The notes below the pieces were generated by a model. It was not told the origin of the DNA and did no database searches. It saw nothing but the letters and a program-made list of their open reading frames with translations. Of a stretch of DNA of 17,782 bases, positions 1-8,649 are shown one piece after another. Numbering within the stretch: the stretch's first letter is position 1; each line of letters begins with the position of its first letter. The position numbers and the translations under genes were made by a program. The stretch is from Teratosphaeria epicoccoides. Taxonomy: Eukaryota; Ascomycota; Dothideomycetes; Mycosphaerellales; Teratosphaeriaceae. The DNA is taken from contig JADDMT010000283.1 of the NCBI GenBank assembly GCA_021401465.1, forward strand, positions 1 through 17,782, read 5' to 3'.

Positions 1-1
1 C

Positions 2-1294
2 CATTTTGGCGTAGAGAAGACGAACGCACTTCTCGGACGCAAATACTAGTAGCCTACGCTAGAACAGGATGTCTCTAACTATGTCAAATCCTGCCAGACG
101 TGCCAGATTAGCAAATCTCGGCGCCATTGCCCCTACGGCGATGCTTAGGCGCTCCTACTACTAGAGAGACCATGGCAAGACTTGACCATGGATTTCATTA
201 CCGATTTGCCGCTAGCAAAGTGGAAAGGCGATGTGGTTGATGCTGTCCTTGTAGTAGTCGACTGATACTCGAAGATGAATATCTTCATCCTATGTACGAA
301 AAAGTGCACAAGCAGCGAGCTTGCGCGGCTACTTCGCGACGAAGTCATATAGCGCTTCAGTGTCCCCCGAAGTATCCTATCGGATCGAGGTTCTGTCTTT
401 ACTAGTGAATACTAGCAAGAATTTGTGTTTGAGGCGCGTGTCAAGCACCGCCTAAGTACAGCATTCCATCCACAGACTGATAGTCAGACTGAACGTATGA
501 ATCAGACTCTTGAGTAGTACCTTCAGTGCTACTACGCTAAGAACCAGGATGCCTAGGCCGACGCAATTCCTATGGCGGAATTTGCAGTTAATAACAGCGT
601 GCATGCTGCTATGCGCATGTCGCCATTTCAGATTCTTTATAGCTTTGATCTGGAAATACACCTAGAACCGCCTCGGGACGAGTCTTCTGAGGAGAGGGTG
701 CCGGCCGCCGCGGAATCAGCGCGGCGTATGCGCGAGGTACATTCGGTGCTAATAGAACACTAGAAAAAGGCCTCAGAATCCTAGATTAAACATAATAACA
801 CCTATGCTAAACCGATGTAGTACGCAGTTAGTACGAAGGTGTTGCTGTCGACGAAGAATCTCAAGCTGAAACTTCCGAGCAAGAAGATGACGCCAAGGTT
901 CGTCGGACCCTTCCGGATACGCGACGCGATAGGCTCGCAGGCGTACCGGCTATCGTTGCCATCGTCGTATCGTGTGCATGACGTCTTCCACGTATCTCTA
1001 CTCGAACCATAGGTACAGCGCGAGGGCGAAAAGCCCGCGGACCCGATGCTAGTAGCAGAAGAGAACGAAGAGTAGGAAGTCGAGGGTATTAAGGACAGTA
1101 TGCGGCGCAAGGGCGCAACGCACTATCTGGTGAAGTGGAAAGGATACCTACCTAAGTACACATAATAGGTTCCGGCCGAAGACTGCAAGAACGCTCTAGA
1201 AGCTATTCGTGAATTCGAAGAGCGGAGGAGGCGTGAGCAGGGCTTAAGAAGGTCGATTCGTGGGAAGATGAGGGTTCCGGAGCAGAATTCTTGA
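2..1294 (+). pseudogene. Ty3/gypsy integrase with C-terminal chromodomain, stop-ridden
   Basis: Integrase inserts the element's cDNA into chromosomal DNA. Seen in one frame from position 2: the second zinc-ligand His (2-4) in a GHFG-like context, the Cys pair (92-94, 101-103), then a D,D35E core with Asp at 191-193, Asp at 383-385 (SDRG context) and Glu at 491-493 (QTER context). The last two are separated by exactly 35 residues. A chromodomain with a YLVKWKGY-type motif follows at about 1070-1222. In-frame stops lie at 47, 50, 146, 263, 350, 413, 515, 554, 761, 782, 818, 1010, 1073, 1163 and 1166. Nearly all are TAG at positions where the family has Trp or Gln; the pair at 47/50 is the conserved YWWP motif. 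There are no frameshifts. The end is the TGA at 1292, which could itself be a mutated codon. Confidence 0.9.
1070..1222 (+). other. Chromodomain segment of copy A integrase
   Basis: The translated segment contains a YLVKWKGY core, then an aromatic-rich W-x-P stretch (Trp lost to TAG at 1166) and an acidic ending that leads into an Arg/Glu-rich helix. Known: in chromoviruses this domain binds methylated histone H3 and guides insertion toward heterochromatin. It is in frame with the integrase core, so it is part of the same polyprotein. Two stops (1163 TAA, 1166 TAG) cut it in the middle. Confidence 0.8.
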
Positions 1295-2059
1295 CACGTG
1301 TATGTAGCGCATAACGCGTGAAGTGACAACGAGAAGCAAACGCCCTACTCATACATCATTGATGCCTAAAGGCACACCTAGAATAAACCTAAGAAGAACA
1401 AGAGACATGCTCGGATTAGCTTCGTAGCTAATGCTTAGCGACTACTAGTCGGGGGCTTCCTGACCGAACCCGAAGCAGGAGAGTCTTTCTTGTTACGGTC
1501 CGCTAGGGACTGCCTACCCGCACGGGGTCTACTAAACACCCCGAAGCGACCATGAGTAACGGGGGTAGCAACGCCACGAAGAGAGGCCGGCATCTTCTTC
1601 TTTAGTAGGTTGCGAGGGAGCTCGTCTTCAGAGCCTATAGTAGCCGGAGAACTAGCGACACCCTTACCGCGCCTAGTCGCGATGACTACCTCATCCTCAG
1701 CATTAGAAGGCGAAGAGACTCGAGCGCGCTTGCGGCTGTCGCGCTCGGCCCTCGAGATCATCTTGCGCTTCTTGACACGAGTGTCGACCATATCATCGGA
1801 CTCGGTGTCTCCCTTAGGCGCAACCGGTGCGGTAACACTATGGCGCGAAGGGATCACGTCAGGACCGAAGGTATCCTGAACGTCGTCATCCTCCTCATCC
1901 TCAAAGATCTGGCCTAGAGGCTTGTGCCTTAGCGTCTTGACGGACGCAGTGCGGGTCGCAAGCGGGGAAGGCTCGGCTTCCTCGTCGCTGACCTTAATTT
2001 CGGCCCTGGCCCTCTTCTTCTTCTTAGACAGTAGCGTCGAGGCGGCGTAGGCGGCGGCG

Positions 2060-2110
2060 CTACAATGTGTTAGCTGTACGCACGCGACAGGATTCGAGTG
2101 AGTAACTTAC
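2060..2110 (-). other. Intron 2 of the antisense gene (51 nt)
   Basis: On the minus strand it begins GTAAGT, has the branch-like GCTAAC about 10 nt before the end, and finishes TTGTAG. It contains an in-frame TAA that splicing would remove. The length and all three signals match typical Pezizomycotina introns. It interrupts a codon after its second base, and the frame continues on both sides. Confidence 0.78.
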
Positions 2111-2310
2111 GGCTTAGTCCTCGGGACCGGCTTAGAGGCAGGCTGCCTCTCGGTACGGCGCTAGGGCGTGGCCTTAGCGGCGGGAGCGGCGAATTGCTTG
2201 ATGACCTTCTTGCGGATTATCCGCGTTTCGAAGTCATCGTCAATAGAGGCAAGGGCCCCGAGTTGCTAACGCTGACGGCTAGTCGGATACTTCTCGACGC
2301 CAACGTTAGC

Positions 2311-2364
2311 CTAGCGGAAAAGTCAGCATTTCATACTCGGAGGGTACCCGCACCGTATGCGTAC
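2311..2364 (-). other. Probable intron 1 of the antisense gene (54 nt)
   Basis: On the minus strand it starts GTACGC, carries a TGCTGAC branch motif followed by a pyrimidine-rich CTTTTCCG, and ends CTAG. Removing it deletes an in-frame TGA (2325) and TAG (2313) without changing frame. The donor is less canonical than that of intron 2, so this one is less certain. Confidence 0.5.
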
Positions 2365-2931
2365 TATGGCGAAGGTCTCGACCCTAACGGTCAGCACCTT
2401 CAAGATCTTCTAGACTAAGTCTGCGATTAGACCTAGACAAACGTTTTCGCCTGTTAGCAGAGAGTCGAAGCGAACGCCGCCGTGAGAACGGTTAGCAGTC
2501 GCGGTGAAGCACGAGAGGGCGCCGAGCAGGTAGGCGAGTGCCTCGCGGTACTTAGCCTGTAGCCTGTTCATAGTCAGAGTACCTTCGGCAATCCCCTCGT
2601 CGCGCGCACTCTAGAAGTCATCGATGTTACGGCAGAGCTAGTTGTACTCGCCGTACACCTCTTTAGGGAGGTCTTGGCATTTTTGATGCTTGCTATTGCA
2701 GTTGACACAATTGCGGTAGACACCGCCCTCATCAAACCCGCCGACGTAGATCTCGGCTACGCTTTGGTTAGTACAAGTCACGCATACCTCGCGGGTAGGG
2801 GACGCCTTACTAACACGCGGAGGGGAGATGTGTGCAGCTTGGCTACTAAGGTTGTCGAGGCATCGTCGACACGAGCGACAATCTCGGGCAGAGCGAGTAG
2901 CGTCGAACTTAGTCTGTAGCACATGAGCCAT

Positions 2932-3715
2932 TGTAGCTAAGACAGGTTAATTGATCTTGATTGATTGATTAAAGAAGAAGGAGCTCCGGTACAGACCCGC
3001 AGACATAGCGAGGCGCAAGCTAAGCGAAGTAGGAGCGGAGGTTGATGTTAGTGTCTTAGAACAGGAAAGTTTAGGAAGCGACGAGGTTTTTATACCCTCT
3101 GACAGCCCCCCTGTTGCCTACCGCAACCGTTAAGCTAGTAACTCGAACTACATGCGCAGAGCACCTGCCTCTAGTTGACTTACAAGGGGACCGAATGATG
3201 CAATAACGGATAACGCGGCTGTCACGCATGTGCGCCGACCGCACTCGTGCTAGCCTACTAGCATGGAAATGTGGCGAGGCCCGCGCTAGGAGCGCGCTCC
3301 TGCCGTTTCGAGCGGCGCGCGCAGAGCGTCCGCGCACTTTCCTACTACCCCGAGGTTCTGCGACACGTTCTTCACGGTCACGACTAAATAGGGACGGCCA
3401 AGCTACTTGGCGAGGCCGGCGCGCATGCTCGCCCTATAATTTCAAGGATTAACTGAAGTACGTACTCGTGGTTTCCTGATATCTTAATCCGCATGTGAAG
3501 CGAAGGTGTTGCGAAGCCGCCTAACATGTGACGGATTAAAACCCGCCCGAGTTAGCAGCCTCCGCCCCGCACTCGCTACGAAGGTGTTAAGGTGTGCGCA
3601 TGACACATGTTACGCAGGCTATCTACCTATTCACCCTTGCGCGGTGTGAGCGTGCTACATCCCGTACCCTATATGTTCTGCGTGCGTCACTTAGTAAGGC
3701 TAGGGACATCCTCAT
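2932..3715. other. GC-rich non-coding stretch between antisense gene and polypurine tract
   Basis: It holds the leader and TATA box of the antisense gene near its left end. Beyond that I see no coding pattern. Open frames around 3071-3337, 3228-3452 and 3594-3860 are Arg/Ala-rich readings of GC-rich sequence with no recognisable motif, and the last one runs into the LTR. The word GCGAAGGTGTT and close variants recur around 3500 and 3580. Confidence 0.5.
3087..3094 (-). promoter_or_regulatory. TATA box of the antisense gene
   Basis: On the minus strand the sequence TATAAAAA lies about 156 bp upstream of the ATG at 2931. A pyrimidine-rich CTCCTTCTTCTTT stretch sits between it and the ATG. This is the usual layout of a fungal core promoter and leader, and it suggests the gene has its own transcription independent of the LTR. 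Confidence 0.5.
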
Positions 3716-3729
3716 AGGAGGAGGGGCAG
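3716..3729 (+). promoter_or_regulatory. Polypurine tract of copy A
   Basis: A 14-nt run, purine except for one C (3727), directly abuts the TGATA start of the LTR at 3730. Known: the polypurine tract primes plus-strand DNA synthesis and always sits immediately upstream of the 3' LTR. This fixes 3730 as the LTR start and shows that the antisense gene lies inside the element. Confidence 0.72.
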
Positions 3730-4089
3730 TGATACGGTTGATACTAGGGGACCATTTGAACCGCATGGGTTCTAATGGCCGCCCTTGGCATGCAGTGACC
3801 CTGCCACATATAGCAAGGGGGTCCTTCGTACATACGTTGGCTTGTATGTCGTCCGAGTAGGATCAGTTGTCGACGTAGGACGCCCCTACGTCGCTGACCC
3901 TACGGTACCCCTACGGGGTTAGGCTCGGACATGCTTTCCCTAATTGAGGAGCGTCGGGGGTTATAAGCACCCTTAGCGCCACCTCTGCGATAAGCAGAAA
4001 GCAGCGCTGTCTTGTACCTACTAAAAGGTTAGATTACTCTGTCACACTGCGAGATATTTTCATATCATATAGCACATATATCTATATTA
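3730..4089 (+). repeat. 3' LTR of copy A (360 bp)
   Basis: It begins TGATA and ends TATTA; the original end was probably TATCA, with the C->T decay seen elsewhere. It matches 4095-4454 over its full 360 bp and matches 14817-15206 in reverse. Internal features are GC-rich palindromic segments around 3872-3920 (GACGTAGG...CCTACGTC and CCCTACGGTACCCCTACGGGG) and an AT-rich tail. GCAAG follows at 4090-4094. Confidence 0.85.
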
Positions 4090-4094
4090 GCAAG
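4090..4094. repeat. GCAAG, 5-bp target duplication (left copy)
   Basis: It lies exactly between the two tandem LTRs. The second copy is at 4455-4459, immediately after the second LTR. Confidence 0.65.
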
Positions 4095-4454
4095 TGATAC
4101 GGTTGATACTAGGGGGCCATTAGAACCGCATGGGTTCTAATGCCCGCCCTTAGCATGTAGTAACCCTGCTACATATAGCAAGGGGGTCCTTCGTACATAC
4201 GTTAGCTCGTATGTCGTCTAAGTGGGATCAGTTGTCGACGTAGGACGCCCCTACGTCGCTGACCCTACGGTACCCCTACGGGGTTAGGCTCGGACATGCT
4301 TTCCCTAATTAAGGAGCGTTAGGGGTTATAAGCACCCTTAGCGCTACCTCTGCGATAAGCAGAAAGCAGCACTGTCTCATACCTACTAAAAGGTCGGATT
4401 ACTCTGTCACACTACGAGATATTTCTATATTATATAGCATATACATCTATATTA
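4095..4454 (+). repeat. Second LTR of the same family, tandem to the first (360 bp)
   Basis: Same length and orientation as the LTR at 3730-4089, differing mainly by C/T and G/A changes. GCAAG flanks it at 4090-4094 and 4455-4459, exactly the 5-bp target duplication expected of a Ty3-type insertion. No internal element sequence lies on either side. It therefore reads as a solo LTR placed directly next to copy A's 3' LTR. Confidence 0.82.
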
Positions 4455-4602
4455 GCAAGATCCTTGTAGATGCTTAGTAAGTTCCCTAGAAAGTCATGAA
4501 TTGCTACCTACTACGGCCGTAAGCAGGTCTTCTACCTACGTACATAACTACTTATTAGTTATGCCGTAGGATTAGCAGTTAGTGTAGCTAGCCGAAAGTC
4601 TC
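4455..4602. other. Short spacer after the tandem LTR
   Basis: It begins with GCAAG and then runs into the 3' end of the minus-strand gene. I see no separate feature in it. It contains an imperfect palindrome, AACTACTTATTAGTT, at about 4546-4560. Confidence 0.35.
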
Positions 4603-5834
4603 TTATCGCATGCACATCTCTCTGCTAGCTAGCTTATCTACCTCGTACATTTACTACCCTTTCTGTAGAGCCTTTGCTACCTGTCGTTCTAGCGCACGTC
4701 TCTCTATGCGCGACAATTCCCGTTTGACTTGATTAAGAGGTATCGTAGCTATAGGCTTAATAAGGAGAGTGTATAAGAGCTCGACCTAGAAACCCCTCTG
4801 CCTAGGAGTAGTACTACTAATCTTGCTATTAAGCTATTCACGCTACGCTATGTCGACTTTGACCTCTAACGCCGCGGTTAGATAGCTGACACAGGTTCTT
4901 GCTCGCTTGACGAATAAGCCGTAGAGAGCAGTTAACTGATCTATTAGGTAGTAGGTCAGAAAGTCTGCGTAGAGGGACACCTTACTTACTATACTAGGCT
5001 TAGCGAAGAAAGCAAGCATAGATCTCTGCGCCCTCGCTAATTCGTCCTAGCTAGTAATCATGGTATACTACGTGATTAGACGGTTAAAGCTAGGACTTAG
5101 TAGGGCAGGGTACTAAACATTCTAAATGCGTAATAGTAACAAGGCCTAGTCTCTTATAGTGTACTCTCGATAGGCTATAGAAGTAGCCTCGCTTAGTTAG
5201 TACAAAAGTAGCTGCTAGCTAGGAGCAGGCTCCTTCTAATCTAAGATCAGCTAGCCGTTATTACTAACTAGCTCGCGTAGCTAGCGGATTAGCCCTAAAT
5301 AGACCCGTAGCTCGAACATTTCTAGCACGCCCTTTACAAATACAATCTAAAAGCTGTTAGGGCATCTAGCAGCTTGCTTGAAGCGGGCTGTAGGGGTATG
5401 ACCGAGCCTAGCCTAGATGAAGCGCTACAAGTCTACGCTTCCCTAGTAGTCCCGCATAGTACTAGAGATTAGTTAGTAATAGTATTACCTCTAAGGCCTA
5501 GCTATAACACATACTACTAGCTCTTATCTAGCATCTTAGCATAGAAGTCTAGGAAGTATACACTATCTAGCGTAGCTAGCTTTGCACTCGCTAGGAGGCT
5601 AATTAGGCTACTACTACATGCGACGTTAAGCACCTTGTCCCTAGCTTGATGCTCTACCTAAGGGGCGTAGTTAACGAGATCCTTGTAGGCATCGAAGTCC
5701 GGATATGCCTTCTGTAGCGCGACAGCGGCTTCTAATGCCTAGACAGTATCGCGGACATAGTTAGCCGCAAACTCGGCATGCTTAGAACCTACACTAATCG
5801 CTAGCTCTAGGTCTAGGGTCAGATTAGTCGACAT
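4603..5834 (-). pseudogene. Unknown intron-containing gene, left member of a divergent pair
   Basis: Not recognised. On the minus strand the ATG is at 5834-5832. Exon 1 runs to 5515, a 53-nt intron (5462-5514) follows, and exon 2 runs on to a TAA at 4651 or 4603. Splicing shifts the reading from one frame to another exactly where coding character switches, which strongly supports a real gene. The product would be about 375-395 residues: helical and soluble-looking, with an acidic N terminus (MSTNLTLDLE) and a basic, Arg/Glu-rich C terminus that could form a coiled coil. Roughly twenty TAGs interrupt it, mostly where Gln would fit. I see no catalytic motif, signal peptide or membrane segment. 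It could be a host gene caught by repeat decay or part of an unrecognised element. Confidence 0.55.
5462..5514 (-). other. Intron of the left divergent gene (53 nt)
   Basis: On the minus strand it starts GTATGT, has a TACTAAC branch site 14-18 nt before the end and finishes CTCTAG. Its length is not a multiple of three, and its removal joins the exon 1 frame to the exon 2 frame. All signals match the fungal consensus. Confidence 0.75.
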
Positions 5835-6705
5835 AGTAGGTTTAGAATCTACTAGCGCGTTAGTATATAGTCTCGTCATACGAGCATATAATGCTTATAT
5901 GCTATAGTGTTGTTAGTGTGCTAGTATCTGTATAGATGCTAAAGAAGAAGCCGAGTACTAGATAAGGTAGTTGTTTGAAAGAAAGAAGTTTAGAGTACTA
6001 AGCTTCTTTTGTATTTTAGTAGCTATAGGTCATGTGCTCTGCATAGTTACTAACTATACACGTTGCATCATCACATTATTAGCTTCTGCCTAAGAAATGA
6101 CTAGAAATAGAAGGCACATGACGCTACTGCCTAAAAAATGGCTAGAAACGGAAGGCACGTAACGCTGTCACAGATTCGGTTAAATATCACACACTACTGC
6201 CTAGGCACATGACTAAATGAATAAGGCACAATATTAGGCGATTCTGCCTTAAAAGGCAGTAAAAAATGATCCTCGTAGTTACGACCTACTAACCTTATCT
6301 ACTACTATACAGAGGCATTAGGAATAGTAGTAACTGCGACATAGTTACACTGACGCTAGCTCGACAGCGGCATGTGTACTTAGCAGATATAGCTACATAG
6401 GATAGATGTCGCCATAGTTACTACTTCTTTGTTAAGAGCGTAAAACTACCTACATGTAGCACATAGTAGCACGTAGAAGCTAACTAATCTAGACGGCAGT
6501 TACGACGGCCTCATGTGCGCTAGCAAGGCAGTAGCACGTGTACTTAGTAGTAAGAGATATCTATATCTACTACTACTCTTCTACTTTAACTCTTTACTAA
6601 TTACATTAACTAACTTCGAAGACTTGCCTAATATACATAAGTAGTAGTAACATCAATTAACCCTCTATCTTACCATTTAAGATAATAGCTAGCATAGTCG
6701 CTTAA
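5835..6705. promoter_or_regulatory. Divergent intergenic region with iterated TGCC/GGCA motifs
   Basis: It lies between the two divergent starts. A perfect 9-bp inverted repeat (AGCATATAA / TTATATGCT, 5883-5903) sits about 50-70 bp upstream of the minus-strand ATG and may include its TATA element. A 41-bp unit is tandemly repeated at 6086-6126 and 6127-6167, starting CTGCCTAA and ending near GGCAC(A/G)TRACGCT. Further CTGCCT...GGCA pairs occur at about 6197-6207 and as a hairpin at 6244-6259 (CTGCCTTAAAAGGCAG). The array looks like a repeated operator (inference). I see no coding in the rest. Confidence 0.45.
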
Positions 6706-8306
6706 TGCGCTAATTATGGCATCGACAGCCCGCTTAAGAAGTGCCTATGTTAGGTAGTAGCCTACTACAGCAAGAATTGCTAGATAATCGACTAGCATGA
6801 CAACTATAAGGACAGCTACGCTAAGCAGCTAACCTAGAATAGGAACTAGTATGTAGTTAACCCTAAGATATGACGACTAGTTACTAACTTCATGTTTACT
6901 AGACACGTTAAAATCCTGCCGTTCAAGAAGATCTTTGAAGGGGAGGACATAGCGAGTCGCGCGACAAGGGAGCGGGCTAATAGTATACTACCCCTAATTA
7001 CAAACAAGGTGTTCGAAGTGCTACTTACTAGACTGCTAGGTACACATAAGCTTTTCTTTAGCAGGCTAACTGTCATTAGTTACAATGTGACCCCTAACGC
7101 CCCTTAGATGAGTTTTAGGGGGGTCTGTGTGTTTAGGAGTAAAAGGAATAGGAAGGTTGTCTTCATTGTAATGAAGACAGAAGACGCTAATTAGTCAGGC
7201 TAAAAGAAGGTTAATGTTAAGTACAAGACAGAAGACTAGTACACCTAGGCATTCTACTAAGGCCTATAGAATACATACGACATAGAGCCATTATACGACG
7301 AATTCTCTCTACAGTTTAGGGAGCGTCTACAGGGCGAGTTCGGCGACGTCGTCGCAGGAGCCCGTAATAACTTGGCTACTTTGAATAGCATAATGAACAA
7401 GCCATTTATCGTCTAGTACTACGTGCAGAGGAACAAGATACGCTAAAAAGTGCATATATGAATCTCGACACATGTTTCTAAGGCTATAGTAGGCTAGCGA
7501 GCAGGTACGCATAGAGACATAGTAGTATTCTAAAGGGGGGTCTAGCCGTGTTTCCTGAAGTCTAGCGAGCTAGTAGAGATAGTATTACTTATAGGTTACT
7601 TGTTTCTTAGCTCCTGTGAGACTAGCATGCTAGTAAGAGCTATAGTCCCTATTGATTTAATACAGCAAGAGCAGGTAGATGTAATTCGACAGTACTATAT
7701 TTTGGTCGTAGTAGCTACTTAGCTACTACTAACATAGTAGGTAGGTATGTATGGATTTACTAGAATTCAGATGACATTAATGCGGACCTCTACAGTTTCG
7801 TGTAGTCTAAGTAGTTCATACTCTACATGACTATTATAGCTACTTAGCTGCCTCGACTTCAGTTTCTAGCAGTTAAGAAGTATGAGGGAATATTAGAGAG
7901 CATAGAGGTTAAAGACAAGATTGTCGAATAGTTTGCGGACTAGATGCGCCTCCTAGCGTATAAGGAAAGGCATAGGAGGATGTAGACGACTTACAAGCTA
8001 CAGCCGTTAACTGTAGAAGGCTTTAGAGACTGCCTACAGCGTAGAGATAGCGGCATAGTAGCTAGTGTAGTAAACGAGCTATGTAAGAGAGATAGTAGTC
8101 TAAAGACAAGTTTCATTCATAAGCATTATAGTAGGAAGAAGGGAGTAGTTAGCAACCTTTCTACCCTGTTATAAGGAGGTGTCATAAGGGTAGGTACTAA
8201 TAGCAGGAAGGTGACTAGGTGTTAGACTCGTAGAGCTGTGAAGAATATCGACAATGGCAATTATCCTTGTAACTAACTATCCCCTAGGGAAAGGGAATTA
8301 AATTGA
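6706..8306 (+). pseudogene. Unknown intron-containing gene, right member of a divergent pair
   Basis: Not recognised. Coding character is clear from about 6706 to 7691 in one frame, including a 68-codon uninterrupted run from the ATG at 6892, and from 7745 to the TGA at 8304-8306 in another frame. A candidate 53-nt intron (7692-7744) joins the two. The start is uncertain: an upstream TAA at 6703 may be a decayed codon, and the ATG at 6892 may be internal. The product would exceed 500 residues. It has mixed alpha/beta composition, several Trp sites (inferred from TAG) in the first half, and a Lys/Arg-rich last 120 residues with the text ERHRR and HYSRKKG. No catalytic motif is evident. About twenty TAG or TAA codons interrupt it. 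Its divergent layout with the 4603-5834 gene suggests shared regulation. Confidence 0.48.
7692..7744 (+). other. Candidate intron of the right divergent gene (53 nt)
   Basis: It starts GTACTA, contains TACTAAC at 7727-7733 and ends GTAG. Removal restores a single frame (CA|G codon) between two segments that both look coding. The donor is atypical, and two earlier AGs lie between the branch site and the chosen acceptor, so the exact borders are uncertain. Confidence 0.4.
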
Positions 8307-8397
8307 GCACGAAGCTCCTAACTGCCTGTCCTGAAGCTATCCCTATATACTAGAGAGACAGAGCAGCTCTGTTAGATCTGTCGACAGACCCGACAGA

Positions 8398-8649
8398 TCT
8401 ATGTCTATAGATCTGTAGACTAACCCTACAGATCTAAGGGTCTATTATCCCGTGACAGATCCCTTCTTCCTTGTAGGCCTATAGATCTGTAGACTAACCC
8501 TACAGATCTAGGGATCTGTCCTCACGTAACAGATCCTTTCTCCTATGACTATGCCTATGACTTATAGTACTCCTATAACTGTATTATGACTTATAGCACT
8601 TAGGACCCTCATAATCCTGAAACCCATAGTACTCCTGACACTCATGACA
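8398..8649 (+). repeat. Hairpin repeat, left arm (inverted partner at 17519-17782)
   Basis: It matches the reverse complement of 17519-17782 nearly throughout, differing mainly by C/T and G/A. It contains a 74-bp tandem duplication (units starting 8405 and 8479). Each unit holds a perfect hairpin with a 10-bp stem AGATCTGTAG / CTACAGATCT and loop ACTAACC. A second hairpin, GGATCTGT...ACAGATCC, follows the second. The rest (8540-8649) is built of ATGACT(T)ATAGTACTCC-like words. The minus strand has open reading apart from TAGs, but the 74-bp period is not a multiple of three, so coding is doubtful. Confidence 0.78.

Larger units (their letters stand above)
1435..2931 (-). pseudogene. Antisense accessory gene of the retroelement: Cys-rich N terminus, basic/acidic low-complexity tail
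   Basis: Function not recognised. Read on the minus strand from ATG 2931 to TAA 1435, removing two introns gives one frame of 464 codons including the stop. The N-terminal third has Cys clusters, notably C-x2-C-x21-C-x2-C-x6-C (about residues 50-85). This resembles the fungal DUF3716-type cysteine domain, an assignment from memory. The C-terminal half is low complexity with KKKKR, acidic EDEEDDD and Ser/Arg/Lys-rich stretches, which suggests a nuclear or nucleic-acid-binding protein (inference). Five in-frame TAGs remain (at 2640, 2613, 2412, 2268, 2163), as expected of CAG or TGG decay, with no frameshift. A TATA box lies about 156 bp upstream and the start context (ACAATGG) is good. The 3' end of the gene recurs in copy B, so it belongs to the element. 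Confidence 0.72.
1..4089 (+). mobile_element. Ty3/gypsy chromodomain retrotransposon, copy A (3' portion)
   Basis: Seen: in plus-strand order, an integrase zinc finger and core, a chromodomain, an antisense gene, a purine tract and an LTR. The element enters the window already inside integrase, so gag, protease, RT and the 5' LTR would lie to the left. Copy B (9248-11099, minus) aligns to positions 1-1603 without a break apart from one inserted element. This shows that the integrase and the start of the antisense gene belong to one repeat unit. Copy A is visibly GC-richer and less mutated than anything to its right, yet its integrase still carries about 14 in-frame stops. Known: a chromodomain after integrase marks the chromovirus branch of Ty3/gypsy elements. 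Confidence 0.88.

Noticed and set aside
145..348. Minus-strand ORF of 67 codons, and its plus-strand counterpart at 10756-10953
   Set aside because: The two are antisense shadows of the same integrase segment in copies A and B. Their similarity comes from the sense gene.
2..1294. Reassigned UAG codon as an explanation for the many TAGs
   Set aside because: TAG stands at both Trp sites (YWWP) and Gln sites, while CAG and TGG are also used. One reassignment cannot explain this, but C->T / G->A decay can.
802..1329. Minus-strand ORFs of 102 and 68 codons
   Set aside because: They lie antisense to the integrase C terminus and chromodomain and have no motif of their own.
1610..2919. Plus-strand ORFs at 1610-1879, 2098-2418 and 2674-2919
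   Set aside because: They are shadows of the minus-strand accessory gene, whose frame is supported by introns, promoter and composition.
3071..3860. Arg/Ala-rich ORFs in the GC-rich stretch before the LTR
   Set aside because: No motif and overlapping on both strands; the last crosses the polypurine tract and the LTR.
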